A DNA stretch of 64,000 bases from Nonomuraea aurantiaca (GCF_020215705.1 NZ_JAIWNB010000013.1:1-64000), one strand, 5' to 3'; counted from the stretch's first letter, positions 19,201-26,364 are shown. Numbers and translations are program-made. Notes: generated by a model from the letters alone, not told the origin.

Positions 19201-19860
19201 AAGATCCTGGACAAGGTCGGTGTGGCCTTCACGCCGATCGAGGCCAAGGCCGGCGACGGGCAGCCCAACGGCGGCCTCGACCCAGCCCCGCACGTCGTCG
19301 GCCAATGCTCGGGGGTGTTCGGCGCGGACGCGATGCAGGACTGCCGCGTCGACCCGGGCCCGGGCGTCCCGCCGGACCCGGCGGTGCAGCTGGCCCCCTG
19401 CCGTGGCGTGACCGGCGCCGGCGCCGCCTGCTCCTCCTCCGAGGAGACGGCGGCGGCCCTGGGGAGCGAAGGCGCCGGCTTCGGCGACGACTTCCTGACG
19501 CTGGCCCGCCGCCCCGGCGATCGGCCGAAGTGGAGCGAGAGGCTCCCGATGAACATGGACACGGTCCGCCGGGTGGCCCAGGACTGGGACATCCGGATCG
19601 ACGACCTGACCATCAGGATCGACAAGGTGAAGGACGGGCTGGCCGGCGTGACCTTCCCCAACCAGATGGTCCTGCTGCGGCGAGCCGCCTTCCGCAGCGA
19701 GGAACTGCTGGCCCGTACCCTCGCCCACGAGCGGTTCCACGTGGAGGACATACGCGGGGGCGGCGCCTTTCCGAAGACCCTGGAAGAGGCGGAACCATGG
19801 GAGGACCGGGCCTACGCCTTCGAGGACGACTGGTGGGACAACCATCCACGTAACCAGTAG
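10231..19860 (+). CDS. Giant secreted RHS/YD-repeat polymorphic toxin with C-terminal HExxH domain
   Basis: 3,209 aa. ATG at 10231 follows GGAGG. Domain order: signal peptide (1-30); linker; DNRLRE-like carbohydrate or cell-wall binding domain (about 345-505); Ig/CARDB-like region (about 510-720); DUF6531-type entry to the RHS shell (about 760-840); two LamG-like jelly rolls (about 965-1190 and 1245-1475), each with FNGSSSY-like and WHH.VLTASG signatures; YD repeats (about 1490-2690; Tyr-Asp motifs roughly every 20 residues); RHS-associated core ending DPTGHFG (about 2725-2805). The variable C-terminus has a Gly/Ala hydrophobic stretch (about 2860-2880), a Pro-rich linker and a terminal domain with HERFH at 3166-3170, a zincin motif. 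Glu3191 in EDRAYAF could be the third zinc ligand. The cage presumably shields and delivers the C-terminal toxin. Confidence 0.93.
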   Translation: MRNRWATRLCSALTVTALVISMAGQGAHAAAKEPTLPEQRLGSAANRAHQVPADATRAQTELPEKKAAKLPKGVVPREAQKPPKLVSQLSNKTQRVGKATGKPGNGEVHGFDAKQSRVAPKLGDATSKVFQNPDQTYTVRTYSRPVRYRTATGEWADIDLNLTSAGGRWRQAANDVGAEVADDAADPRLQSLTLDEGHSLSFALQGAKSTKANISGNIAKYGEVLPGTDLQIEAAWNGLKESLVLTSRQAATGPWDFPFQAKGLTPRSSSQGVEFVDERGAVRVTVPAGFMSDAKGARSDAVHYTLAGDVLRVSADQEWLRAKDRAFPVIIDPSSYVRTTSGASSDTYVDNHSGANHSGSDQLLVGSQDGTKRNNAYINFNLASQIPHAYVTGAALFLYNTLSDSCAANPVTVKAITSSWNVGTISSYPGVSLGGTWGSASFSGGVTCGGAGWAWIGINSTGLSALSDWANGAGNNGLALTADSFKEFASANSANPPYLQVDYSPWRALYAIDSGATIDPPVTANGFGRLPVTVINNGMNSWSPGTVKLGYKVYTLGGSFVGSSTAAAALPATIGNNGSAKVSATIDPLNPGSYQVCWDMVTNGQFFSDWGVPVWCVSLTVVNLPPQIDSMWPGNGYVESTLMPEFTVTGHDEDEWPGGELNFIFNICLVSAPSTCPATGLVKGDSNTGEQTANWTVPQGKLKWGEQYMWQALVTDGKTSSPATGWSSFRTVVPQPLVSSHVSDSAGTAAVKGIDPLTGQYAATTTDASLTTAGPALAITRSYSSLNSRSGLFGVGWTTAYDMKIVTDSDLTGNVVVTYPDGRQARFGRNSDGTYAPPEGRSVSLVKADTVWFLRDKSGGAYVFDANGRLTGIFDDDQHGEFLTYNGDGTLAKVVNKVSGRGLYFTWNSGLVTSVATEPAQGAPAWTYGYGYGLLAQVCPPGTTTACTKYTYKMVSHHRTAVVDAAPAMYYRLHQSTTNETQMFVGQDDAQAVNLTYGAAGAPAGTTDGSATFNGTSSYVRMPYNITDDTTYAAVGMWFKTTKAGVLYGAQMNTLEDSRGPLPWGFLPMLYVGTDGKLHGQMADDGSCGSMKSTAAVSDGAWHHVVLTASGTWQGMYLDGSIVGSRFNQVKATRLPYASIGAGYVNTSGWCPAAPTDTRGHFTGQIDDPAFYTHPLGPTSVAAQYAAGQYTGALETVKLPSGKLQATLAYDTQNDRVASMTDANGGQWRVYPAQTQAGTEYYPNAVLSARPREYYRLAEFSGTQAASAAYGDGRDTGATYHNVTLNQSAPIVLATGGDTAAGFNGSSSYLELPDGEIKGGGDLSAELWFKTAKPGVLLAYQAQAITDPAGPQANYTPALYVGTDGKLRGQFWDGAAVAPITTSASVTDASWHHAVLTASGSTQWLWLDGVVVGTRSKGPVSTIAQNHVYVGAGFIAGNWPAKPSDTLGHFNGTIDEVAIYWNSLNTDAIQAHYKDVATFGIPATTVLAADPRGKAMVYSYDPQHGGRPTSLYDASGGTTRYGYDLNGNLASVSDPDGHTTQLYNDDRGNPVMKVTCRGPRSCQTSYFTYYLDAGDPLNPRNDKLTGAFDARATAGNDAAHRTSYTYDISGDLLSVTMPPVAGSANGGTTKYAYTDGTEAATDGGTVPDGLLAATTTPGGKTTRYGYRQNGDLAQVVDAAGLTTKYDYDSAGRPISETKVSDTFPNGVSTSMGYDALNHLTATVGPATTDVINGVKHLPWVLYTYDVDGNVTKAERTDPTGKDVTRTTNYTYDAAARVSSVKDPAGNTTTYGYDVYGNLTSTVDATGADFRHTYGPTGLPLTTSLANWVGNPLDNDAAKELVLESRAYDPAGRLATVTDAMGRTTRYRYYDDNLLESVWAEGFHNADGTTRDIPLQQNTYDSAGNLIKRISGNGKSTTAYTVDAANRVTEALLDPSGIKRKTTYGYDADGGVVSLVQAQDSGYTWTAFDLDALGRPLSQKVWDGKEWLATSWTRDQRGLPKTMTDPRGAVTDYTYDEAGRLTTTKAPTVAIEHAGGTPYNVRPTTRAGYNSFGDVVTSEDAEGYRTTITYDGMSRPRVLTLPSYRQLGAGATVTASSTTTYDALGRVTHVEDALGHGDTHTYDQLGNLVATTDAAGNQSRSGFDVAGEWLWTRDQAGRVTGATYDDLGRRISSTAVERTPASAGYTTAYEYDDAGNLTYVTTPSGARSQYGYNAAGEVVVDVNPLAQARWYTRDHAGRATKVANPDGTSSTLTFDGAGRATGAADFDAAGKQLRSITIGYDDGSNPVTVDRPGGGVTTYDYDALNRLTGQHEKTTSTHTISTTFGYDAAGNRTRFTDGNGNATSYAFNSWNLQVAMFVPPTTAYTTPAERQTITDYDAAARPVQVTKPGGVTIARTFDTLNRLTAETGAGAETATTAHSFGYDTVGRLTSAGGNTFGYDDRDHLVSTAGPSGTAAFTYDADGRMKTRTDKAGTAAYDYDAGSRLTTVRDPLTGGTAIYSYDTMDQLKGVDYGGAQRSFDYDALHRQTSDTLKTTAGAALAAITYGYDDADRLTTKTTTGTAGAAANTYGYDLAGRLTSWNSVAYEYDDAGNRTKAGPAASVYDARNQLVSDGSAGYAYSARGTLKSRTPSGGSASATSYDAFDRMITDGAASYAYDGLDRLASAAGRTFSYSGLGNTPAAAGGELYGRDPAGDIVSVAGLYAYTDRHGDLTATFTGAGVLTDSAAYDPYGKAVASSGTKRDVGYQGGWTDPATGKVNMAARWYDPGTGTFPSRDTFDVDPMPSVKGNRFTYADGDPLNQMDPTGHFGCPAFVCGAAKQAIKVVYRDIARPAWSAADYVLTGGGELGALGRGSRFCGPAWLGCLAAVAIGAGAGYLAGKWWQNNWWKGWPDGSGPYIQYPDGGGSPGKGKSGDGPGDDGPGDSPHKGTNGPPKADPPPPPPPTPQELADIAAKTRAAKPGPVDHDQLPGPAGISLADALDKGLNHRVDNAIDKILDKVGVAFTPIEAKAGDGQPNGGLDPAPHVVGQCSGVFGADAMQDCRVDPGPGVPPDPAVQLAPCRGVTGAGAACSSSEETAAALGSEGAGFGDDFLTLARRPGDRPKWSERLPMNMDTVRRVAQDWDIRIDDLTIRIDKVKDGLAGVTFPNQMVLLRRAAFRSEELLARTLAHERFHVEDIRGGGAFPKTLEEAEPWEDRAYAFEDDWWDNHPRNQ

Positions 19861-19893
19861 AGGGACCATGGGTAAAACGGCTCGAGCACCGAG

Positions 19894-20229
19894 GTGGCCC
19901 CTGTGTCGAACACTCATGACGAGGCACTCCGCTGGGAGAGCTGGCTGCACGCCTATGAGCAGGCACGTGACGAGCTGCCCGGACCGATCACCAGGCGTTG
20001 CCCGAACTGTGGACGGGCCTGCCTCCGCCTGGTGTATCGGCTCCGGATCCCCCGCCTGCTCATCGGTGACGCCCACTTCTGGTGTGACCACTGCCTGCGG
20101 GGGCCCTACCTCGGCCGGGTCGAGATCCCCGAAGCCGCCGCGGCGGCTTCGGGCGAGCAGGAGTATCAGCGGCTGAGACCCACGATCCCGAACTACGAGC
20201 TCATCCCCCCTGCGACGGCCGAGCCCTAG
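19894..20229 (+). CDS. Small zinc-ribbon-like protein, candidate immunity protein for the RHS toxin
   Basis: 111 aa from GTG at 19894, or 108 aa from GTG at 19903; the latter is better placed (8 nt) after GAGG at 19891-19894. It begins 33 bp after the RHS stop codon on the same strand. Paired cysteines CPNCGRAC and CDHC, about 30 residues apart, look like a zinc ribbon. Acidic and aromatic residues flank them (EALRWESWLHAYEQARDELPG). No signal peptide or membrane helix is seen, so it acts in the cytosol. I recognise no family. Position and size fit an immunity protein, but this is inference. Confidence 0.7.
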   Translation: MAPVSNTHDEALRWESWLHAYEQARDELPGPITRRCPNCGRACLRLVYRLRIPRLLIGDAHFWCDHCLRGPYLGRVEIPEAAAAASGEQEYQRLRPTIPNYELIPPATAEP

Positions 20230-20339
20230 TTCGCCGAGCCGACAGGGGGATCCCGAAGCTGTCAAGGTGCCGCCCGTCAACCCCTGTGTAGGATGACGGC
20301 AAAGTCGCTAAACTCTGGCTGTTAAGGATCGGCACGGCG

Positions 20340-20768
20340 ATGAGTGTTGATGAGACTCCCCGGACGCTGGCCGACAAGCTGAACCGGTTGTTCCAGACGG
20401 TCCGTCGCCAAGGTGACGCCGAATACAGCAACGTCGCGGTCGCGGAGGCCATCAGCAAGGGCCAGGACGTACAGATCTCGCACACCTATATCTGGCAGTT
20501 GCGCACGGGCCGGCGGGTCAATCCCACGATCATGCACCTCACGGCGCTGGCCACGTTCTTCGGGGTGCCGGTCGCCTACTTCCTGAACGACGCGGAGACC
20601 GCCAAGATCGACAAGGATCTGGAGCTGCTGGCCGGCATGCGGAAGGCGGGCGTCACGCACATCGCCCTGCGCAGCGCCGAGCTGACCCAGGGCAGCCGCG
20701 CCGCCATCATCGAAATGGTCAATCAGCTCTGGAAGCTGGAGAATCCCTCCGATGAAGATGCCAGGTGA
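20340..20768 (+). CDS. XRE-family helix-turn-helix transcriptional regulator
   Basis: 142 aa. ATG at 20340 follows AAGGA. The HTH (LADKLNRLFQTVR, then YSNVAVAEAISKG, ISHTYIWQLRTGRRVNPTIMHLTALATFFGV) is of the type found in actinobacterial regulators that accompany ImmA/IrrE and MAB_1171c genes. The C-terminal helices (ELLAGMRKAGVTHIALRSAEL) may bind a partner. Its TGA (20766) is in the same frame as the following membrane-protein gene, only 51 bp upstream of it, so the two are probably transcribed and translated together. Confidence 0.9.
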   Translation: MSVDETPRTLADKLNRLFQTVRRQGDAEYSNVAVAEAISKGQDVQISHTYIWQLRTGRRVNPTIMHLTALATFFGVPVAYFLNDAETAKIDKDLELLAGMRKAGVTHIALRSAELTQGSRAAIIEMVNQLWKLENPSDEDAR

Positions 20769-20819
20769 TCGCTTGGCCACCGATCTTCGCTGTCCGCCAT
20801 CGGTCATGGCGCGCCCGTC

Positions 20820-22034
20820 TTGATCGCCCTGGCCGTCGCCGGATGGATCGCGGTGGGCATCAAGCTGTTCCACCTCCGCGCCAAACCCGGCTGCCGGTCG
20901 ACGCGGTGGATATGCGCCGCGTTGCTGGCACTCTCGGTGTCGATCTGCCTGCAGGACCAGACCGTCCACGAAGTGCTCGACGCCCACACGACGCTCAACA
21001 CCGCGGGCACCCTCTCCAACTGCTTGACCTTGATCGCCGCGACATCCGGGCAATGCGCCTTTCTCTACATGGTCTATCCGGCTGAGCAGGCCGTACGGAG
21101 CACCAGGGTGCGTCTGCGGCTGCTGGCCGGCGTCCTGGCACTGATCGGCGTCCTTCACGTGACGACCCCGTCGAACTACGCGGTGGCCCTGGCCAGCCAG
21201 CAGCTGGCCGTGCAGATCCCGGTGATCTCGGCCGGCGCCTACGTCTATGTCGCCTATCTGGCGTTGACCGTCACCGAAGTCGCGCGCGCCACGCACTACC
21301 GCGCGAGTGCCGCGAGAGGCTTCTCCCTCCGCAACGGCCTGCGGCTGCTGTTGCTCGGTCTCGCCTGCACCCTCGCCTATGCCGGGCTGCGGTTCGCCGC
21401 CATGTCCGCCCACCTTCTCGGATGGGACGTGCGGTGGCTGTACGGCAACCTGATCGGGGAGGTGTTCCGCCTCGCGATCCTGTTCGTGGTGACCGGCATC
21501 CTGCTGCCCGTCACGGGCCCGCGGCTGGGCCTGGATCATCTCGCGCGGTGGTGGTCGCTCGACCGCTCCTATCGCCGGCTCTTCCCGCTCTGGAAACCGC
21601 TGTACGACGCGTTCCCGGCCATCGCCCTCGATCCGCCGAGGACCCGGCACGTCGATTTCCGGAATCCGGAGCAGGCCCTGTACCGGCGGATCGTCGAAAT
21701 CTGGGACGGCCGCCTGCGGCTCCTCCCCTATTTCGACCCGCGCCTCGCCGAAACGCGGCAGGCGCAGGCCACGGGCCTGTCCGATGACGCGCGCAAAATC
21801 GCCGTCGAGGCCGCTCTGATCGCCTCCGCCCTGCGGCGCAGCAGGCTCGGCGTACGACCGGACACGGGCGGCCCGGCCATCCCCGACAACAGCCCGGCCG
21901 ACCCTGACGCCGAGCTCGACTGGTTGATCCGGGTGGCGGCGGCCGTCAGGGCCGAACCAGAGACCTCACAGCGGCCGGAGTCGCTCAGCCCGCGGTCGAG
22001 TGGTCTCCTTCCATCGCGGCGCCGAGCCCTGTGA
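20820..22034 (+). CDS. MAB_1171c-type multi-pass membrane protein (DUF6545-like C-terminus)
   Basis: About 404 aa from TTG at 20820, with no clear ribosome site. Translation may be coupled to the XRE gene, which ends 51 bp upstream in the same frame. Roughly seven membrane helices occupy residues 1-235 (for example VLALIGVLHVT, ISAGAYVYVAYLALTV, GLRLLLLGLACTLAYAGLRF, AILFVVTGILLPV). The soluble C-terminal region has WWSLDRSYRRLFPLWKPLYDAFPAIAL and LYRRIVEIWDGRLRLLP, features of MAB_1171c family putative transporters. These are often encoded next to XRE and ImmA/IrrE genes; their function is not known. The last 50 bp overlap the opposite-strand gene at 21985. Confidence 0.82.
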   Translation: MIALAVAGWIAVGIKLFHLRAKPGCRSTRWICAALLALSVSICLQDQTVHEVLDAHTTLNTAGTLSNCLTLIAATSGQCAFLYMVYPAEQAVRSTRVRLRLLAGVLALIGVLHVTTPSNYAVALASQQLAVQIPVISAGAYVYVAYLALTVTEVARATHYRASAARGFSLRNGLRLLLLGLACTLAYAGLRFAAMSAHLLGWDVRWLYGNLIGEVFRLAILFVVTGILLPVTGPRLGLDHLARWWSLDRSYRRLFPLWKPLYDAFPAIALDPPRTRHVDFRNPEQALYRRIVEIWDGRLRLLPYFDPRLAETRQAQATGLSDDARKIAVEAALIASALRRSRLGVRPDTGGPAIPDNSPADPDAELDWLIRVAAAVRAEPETSQRPESLSPRSSGLLPSRRRAL

Positions 22035-22338
22035 GGCTCGGATACACACTGACGCCTTCCGCGATGGCCTCCAGCTGGAAGACGCTCACCGACGTGGGCG
22101 GGTAGCCGATGAGCTCGATGACGCGGCTCACCCGGGCGGGCCCGTCCATGGCCTCGGCGGAGTCCCAGAGGTAGACCGCCCCCCAGGTCTGGCGGGCCGG
22201 ATTGGAGAACCACGCCTTCAGCCGCATCCCGTCAAGCGTGGCGTAGGCGTCGACGGCGTAGTCCCGCAGGTAGTCGCGCAGGCTCTCCACGGTCTCCGTG
22301 GATCTGCTGAGATCCCAGGCGACGATCGATACGAACAT
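21985..22338 (-). CDS. Small alpha-beta-barrel-like protein at the end of the thiopeptide operon
   Basis: 117 aa. ATG at 22338 follows GAGAGG and starts 11 bp after the YcaO stop, so it belongs to the operon. It reads FVSIVAWDLSRSTETVESLRDYLRDYA, then GMRLKAWFSNPARQTWGAVYLWDSAEAMDG. This ferredoxin-like pattern with V.LW.S.EA resembles YdhR or antibiotic-biosynthesis-monooxygenase folds. No cofactor residues are evident. It may be a tailoring or accessory protein. It is not part of the thiomuracin core set. Its 3' end overlaps the convergent membrane-protein gene by 50 bp. Confidence 0.65.
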   Translation of the reverse strand: MFVSIVAWDLSRSTETVESLRDYLRDYAVDAYATLDGMRLKAWFSNPARQTWGAVYLWDSAEAMDGPARVSRVIELIGYPPTSVSVFQLEAIAEGVSVYPSLTGLGAAMEGDHSTAG

Positions 22339-22349
22339 GGCCGGCCTCT

Positions 22350-24296
22350 CTACGGGAAGGCGTGCGGGTGCGGGTTGACGTCCTGCGGCTCCAGGGGCCG
22401 ATCCCGGTATCCGAGCCGGTACGGCACCTCGTACAACCTCGGCAGACCGTCGACCCGCCGGTAGTCGTGGCCGAAGGTGACCGGCAGGGTGCCGGGGATG
22501 ACGACCTTCACGCAGGCCAGCTCGGACACCTCGTGCTCGGGGGTCGTCTGATCCACCACGATGACGTCGAGACCGGTGCCGAGGTAGCGGTTGACCAGCT
22601 CGATCAGGTCGTCCCGGAGATCGGCGTTGCGGAGTCCCGGCGGCACCGGAAGGTCATCGATGTGCCGCCGCCGTGGCGTCTGGGTGAGGAAGCGCAGCCG
22701 GTCGTACGTCCGGTGGTCGCCGTACAGCAGGCGATGATCCTCCATCTCCTTCACCAGCGACGAGTCGTCCACCATCCGGCCGGTCTCGTCCACGTGGTCG
22801 GGATAACGCTTGATGAGGTCGGCGAGGAGCGGGCCGAGCTCGTTGAGCGCGTTCTCGATCGCGCGTTCCGGGACGGGGTGAGCGCCCGCCGAGCAGGCGG
22901 CCTTCGGGCGCTTCTCGTCGTCGCCGGGATCGACGGCCATCGCCCAGACGCAGGGGATGCCCTGTTCGAGGGTGGTGTCGAAGAGCATCACCTGGTAGCC
23001 GGTCTCGGCCTCGATGGCTTCGATGATCAGGGGGATCATCGAGTCGCGGGCGGCGGTCACGTCGATCCGCGGGACCGGCATGCGCGCGTACCACGTCATC
23101 ATGAAGGCGTCGCGCTCGGCCACTTCGAGGATCCCGTGGAAGACGGCCTCCTCCAGGCTGCCGCCCAGGGCGCAGCCGTTGGAGACCTCCTGGACGAACG
23201 GCGGGCGGCCGGCGTCGTGGTGGCGGGCCCGGTAGTAAGCGTAGGTCTCGGGGACCAGCACGGGAGCGCAGCGGGCGAAGGAGTATCCCCAGACCCAGCG
23301 GCACACCTGCTCCTCGTCGAACGGGCGGTACGGGAAGCCGGGGATCCGATGCCGCTCCGCCGGATAGAGGCCGAGTGTCCGGGGGTCGATCGCGTCGCGG
23401 CCGATCTCGGCGTAACTGGCCGACACCGTGGTGCGCTTTCCCCCGGGCTCCATGCCGCCGTGCCGCTCCAGCGTCTCCAGCATCGCGGTGACCTGGCTGC
23501 CCTGGTAATTGCGGGTACGGCCGAAGCCGTACTCGGTCGAGCCCTGGCGCAGACCCATGGGCGCCGCGGCGACGACGATGCCGCCCTCGGTGCTCTTGAG
23601 CACGGATCGGATGAGACCGCTCTCGCCGTCGACGTATCTGGCCTTGAGCGTGTCCACCTCGCCGGTCATCGAGCGGAGCCGGTAGACGTCCGGGGCCGGT
23701 TTGGGGCGGGATCGGAGGGAGATGTCCGCCCGCGACCGGTCGTCGGGCGGCAGCGTCCCGCAGGTGTCACAGAGCGGGTCGGGCAGGAACGGGTGCGGCT
23801 CGACGGCCAGCGTCTCCAGGTCCACGTAGACGAAGGCGGACCTCGTACGCGCGGTCTCCCGGTTGGCGAGCCGGGCGATCTCCGCCACGACCAAGGTGGC
23901 GGCGAGGTCGGCCGACAGTCCGGTGAGCCAGGCCGACGGCAGCGCGGACAGGGTGGCCCCCTGCTCTCGCCACACCGTTTCGTGCCCGTCGGGCTGGAGA
24001 TGGGCCAGTCTGCGCCGGAACTCGCCGCAGTCCACGCAGCCGGGCAGCCCGGACTCCTCCAGGGGACCGAGGACGACCCGCCCCAGTTCGGCGCGTACCG
24101 GCAGCCAGGGCACGCCCGCCGCCGCGGCGGCGGCTCTGACCTCGGCGTAGCCCGACAGGTCCCAGCGGTCATGGGCCACGACGGCCGCGACGGCACCGGA
24201 CGTCAGGAGCGGCGAGACGGAGGATCCGCTGCCGGACAGCGCCGCGACGATGCTCTCCACGAGCAGCCCTTCACCGAGGACGGCGATCTCAGGCAT
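22350..24296 (-). CDS. Thiopeptide YcaO cyclodehydratase (TbtG-like)
   Basis: 648 aa. It forms thiazoline and oxazoline rings from Cys/Ser/Thr of the precursor, using ATP, together with the partner protein encoded upstream. Residues 1-200 are a reduced E1/ThiF-like region with two Cys pairs (CVDC near 87 and CDTC near 194) that likely bind zinc. The YcaO domain follows: QEVSNGCALGGSLEEAVFHG then ILEVAERDAF carries the conserved Glu/Arg/Asp ATP-binding core, with further motifs at SACSAGAHPVPERAIENALNE. The protein ends PHPHAFP, a Pro-rich C-terminus like the PxPxP tail needed by azoline-forming YcaO enzymes. ATG at 24296 overlaps the upstream gene by 8 bp. Confidence 0.9.
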   Translation of the reverse strand: MPEIAVLGEGLLVESIVAALSGSGSSVSPLLTSGAVAAVVAHDRWDLSGYAEVRAAAAAAGVPWLPVRAELGRVVLGPLEESGLPGCVDCGEFRRRLAHLQPDGHETVWREQGATLSALPSAWLTGLSADLAATLVVAEIARLANRETARTRSAFVYVDLETLAVEPHPFLPDPLCDTCGTLPPDDRSRADISLRSRPKPAPDVYRLRSMTGEVDTLKARYVDGESGLIRSVLKSTEGGIVVAAAPMGLRQGSTEYGFGRTRNYQGSQVTAMLETLERHGGMEPGGKRTTVSASYAEIGRDAIDPRTLGLYPAERHRIPGFPYRPFDEEQVCRWVWGYSFARCAPVLVPETYAYYRARHHDAGRPPFVQEVSNGCALGGSLEEAVFHGILEVAERDAFMMTWYARMPVPRIDVTAARDSMIPLIIEAIEAETGYQVMLFDTTLEQGIPCVWAMAVDPGDDEKRPKAACSAGAHPVPERAIENALNELGPLLADLIKRYPDHVDETGRMVDDSSLVKEMEDHRLLYGDHRTYDRLRFLTQTPRRRHIDDLPVPPGLRNADLRDDLIELVNRYLGTGLDVIVVDQTTPEHEVSELACVKVVIPGTLPVTFGHDYRRVDGLPRLYEVPYRLGYRDRPLEPQDVNPHPHAFP

Positions 24297-26358
24297 GGGT
24301 CAGCACCACGTGGACGGTGTAGGGCATGATCGAATGAACCTCACGATCGTGGTCGAGGGGCACCGCCACCGGCGAGAGACCGCGTCTGGCCAGCGCGGAC
24401 ACCAGACTCGCCGAGCCGGTACGGGAGGCGACGGGCAGGCGGCGGATCGCCGAGCCGCGCAGCCCGGCCGGTATGCCAGGCGGCGCGGGTGGCGCGTAGG
24501 CGGGCTGGGCGTTCTGCCGCGCCTGGTAGTGGAGGAGGGCCTGTTCGAGCGCGCCGGTCACGGCTTCGGCCGCCGACGACCCGCCGGCGTATCCGACAGG
24601 CGTGTCACCCAGGTAACTCATGGCGGCCGGAAGCTCCGACGGCCCGGTGAGGTCGTAACACGTGACCGCCTCGCCGGTGGCCTGGATCATGGACCTGTAG
24701 CGCTCGCCGCGCGGGGGCAGCGACCCGCTGTCCAGGTCGAACCGGGGCAACGGCGTCGTCCGATGCTCCAGGTCGGCGAGCGCCAGCCGTCCCGCCTGCT
24801 CGGCCAGCGCGACGTCTACAGCCTCCTGCCAGCTGTATCCGGCGGCGATGCCCGCAGTGATTCCCGCGCCGATGCCTACAGCGGTCCCCGCGGCGCTGTC
24901 CGGCACGGGCAGCGCGGGGAAGGCGACGTCCGCGGCGATGAGTCGCGTTCCGCCGTCGGCGAGCCGGTGGCCGAGGACGAGCCCGGTGATCCTGCCGGCG
25001 CGCAGGTCCGCGAGCAGGGCGTCGGGGTCGGACTCCGGCGCGGCCAGCGGAGTGCGGCCGTCGGCCGCGAGCAGCCGGCGCGGATCCACCATCAGCGAGG
25101 CGTAGACGGCGAACGCCTTCAGGGCGGCCTGGTGGCGCGCGGACTCGAAGTCGAGCCCCGTGCCGACGACCCTTGAGACGGCGCCGCCGAGCAGTCCGGC
25201 CGGGTCGGGCACCTCCACCTCGCTGACGTGCAGAGGGATCTGCGCGTAGGCGCGCTCGGTCGGCTCCCCGAACACCCCCAGGAGATCGTCGGCGCACACC
25301 ACCGCCCGCCGGGAGAACGCCTCCCGGCCGAGAACGGCGCCGTCGCGGGCCGGGTCGGCGGATCCCGGGAGCATGGGTTCGGCCGGCCGGGCGTGGGGGT
25401 GCGGGACGAAGGCGTGTGACGTACGGCGCAGTGTGGACAGGTCGATCCTGGTCAGCCGGGCACGGTGGTCGTCCAGCAACCCGGTGGCGGTTCGAAAGGC
25501 CAGCTGGACCAGCACCCCGGCGATGGCGGCGGCCCGCGTCTCATCGACGGCGATGGGCGGGCGCGGCGCGGGCCGGGTCGCCACCCGGCGGCGGCCCGCC
25601 GTCCAGCTCGCCTCCGATCGCGTACCGAGGTCCTCGGGACCGAGCCAGACCTCGCCGTCCAGCACGACCGCCTGAGCCAGGGGGATCCTCCGCTCGGCGC
25701 AGAGCCGGTCGAGCAGCGGTTCATGCGCCGAGCCGCCGGAGACGTGCAGAACGAGGTCCGCGCTGTCGAGCAGGGGCAGCAGCCCCTCCTCGCTGAGGTC
25801 GGCGAGGAGGGGCCTCTCGACCCTCTGGTCAGGGGTACGCCGCCCGCGCTCGACCCATTCGACGCCCTGAACCTCCGGTGTCGCCATCTTCACCAGGCGC
25901 GATCCCGTGCGCAAGGCGGCCCGCGCCACCCACGGCACTATGTCCCCCGACCCCAGAACGAGCACCACTTTATCCCGATACGCCCGAAATATCGCGACAG
26001 GCGAGTCTCGGAAATGCGCGATGAACCCCACTTCATGGCGATATTCCGGATATTCCAGGGCGGACTCCTGGTCCCCGGTGCCGGCGTCTCCCACGACGTC
26101 CTGCTGGAGCGGGACGTCTCTCACGACGTCCCGCTCCAGCAGCACGGTGAGCAGGCTCTCCACGGCGGCCCGGCGCTCGGGCGGCAGCTCCTCCGTCAGC
26201 TCGGCCAGCGTGTGCCGCCCGTCGAGATAAGGCTTCAGCAGCTCGATCAGCGGGCCGACGGAGCGGCCTTTCAGATGGCTGGATCCCTGGTACGTCAGCA
26301 GGTACATCCCCGCTGAATCCGGGGCATAGAACGCATCCGGGCGTAGCAGTAGGCCCAC
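24289..26358 (-). CDS. TOMM leader-binding RRE/ocin-ThiF partner protein (TbtF-like)
   Basis: 689 aa from GTG at 26358, 10 nt after AGGAG. Residues 1-80 (LRPDAFYAPDSAGMYLLTY, SVGPLIELLKPYLDGRHTLAELTEEL, VESLLTVLLERDVVRD) are a PqqD-like RiPP recognition element that would hold the precursor leader. Residues about 130-330 form an ocin-ThiF fold with a degenerate nucleotide loop (VVLVLGSGDIVPWVARAAL). The C-terminal half has the YcaO-partner features VGIGAGITAGIAAG and LALADLEHRTTP. In thiomuracin-type systems this protein presents the precursor to the YcaO enzyme. It is translationally coupled to the YcaO gene. Confidence 0.88.
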   Translation of the reverse strand: MGLLLRPDAFYAPDSAGMYLLTYQGSSHLKGRSVGPLIELLKPYLDGRHTLAELTEELPPERRAAVESLLTVLLERDVVRDVPLQQDVVGDAGTGDQESALEYPEYRHEVGFIAHFRDSPVAIFRAYRDKVVLVLGSGDIVPWVARAALRTGSRLVKMATPEVQGVEWVERGRRTPDQRVERPLLADLSEEGLLPLLDSADLVLHVSGGSAHEPLLDRLCAERRIPLAQAVVLDGEVWLGPEDLGTRSEASWTAGRRRVATRPAPRPPIAVDETRAAAIAGVLVQLAFRTATGLLDDHRARLTRIDLSTLRRTSHAFVPHPHARPAEPMLPGSADPARDGAVLGREAFSRRAVVCADDLLGVFGEPTERAYAQIPLHVSEVEVPDPAGLLGGAVSRVVGTGLDFESARHQAALKAFAVYASLMVDPRRLLAADGRTPLAAPESDPDALLADLRAGRITGLVLGHRLADGGTRLIAADVAFPALPVPDSAAGTAVGIGAGITAGIAAGYSWQEAVDVALAEQAGRLALADLEHRTTPLPRFDLDSGSLPPRGERYRSMIQATGEAVTCYDLTGPSELPAAMSYLGDTPVGYAGGSSAAEAVTGALEQALLHYQARQNAQPAYAPPAPPGIPAGLRGSAIRRLPVASRTGSASLVSALARRGLSPVAVPLDHDREVHSIMPYTVHVVLTHA

Positions 26359-26364
26359 GTTCGT

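Noticed and set aside
22362-24329. Plus-strand frame antisense to the YcaO gene
   Set aside because: Composition is typical of an antisense shadow and no motif is visible; the minus-strand frame is a clear YcaO protein.
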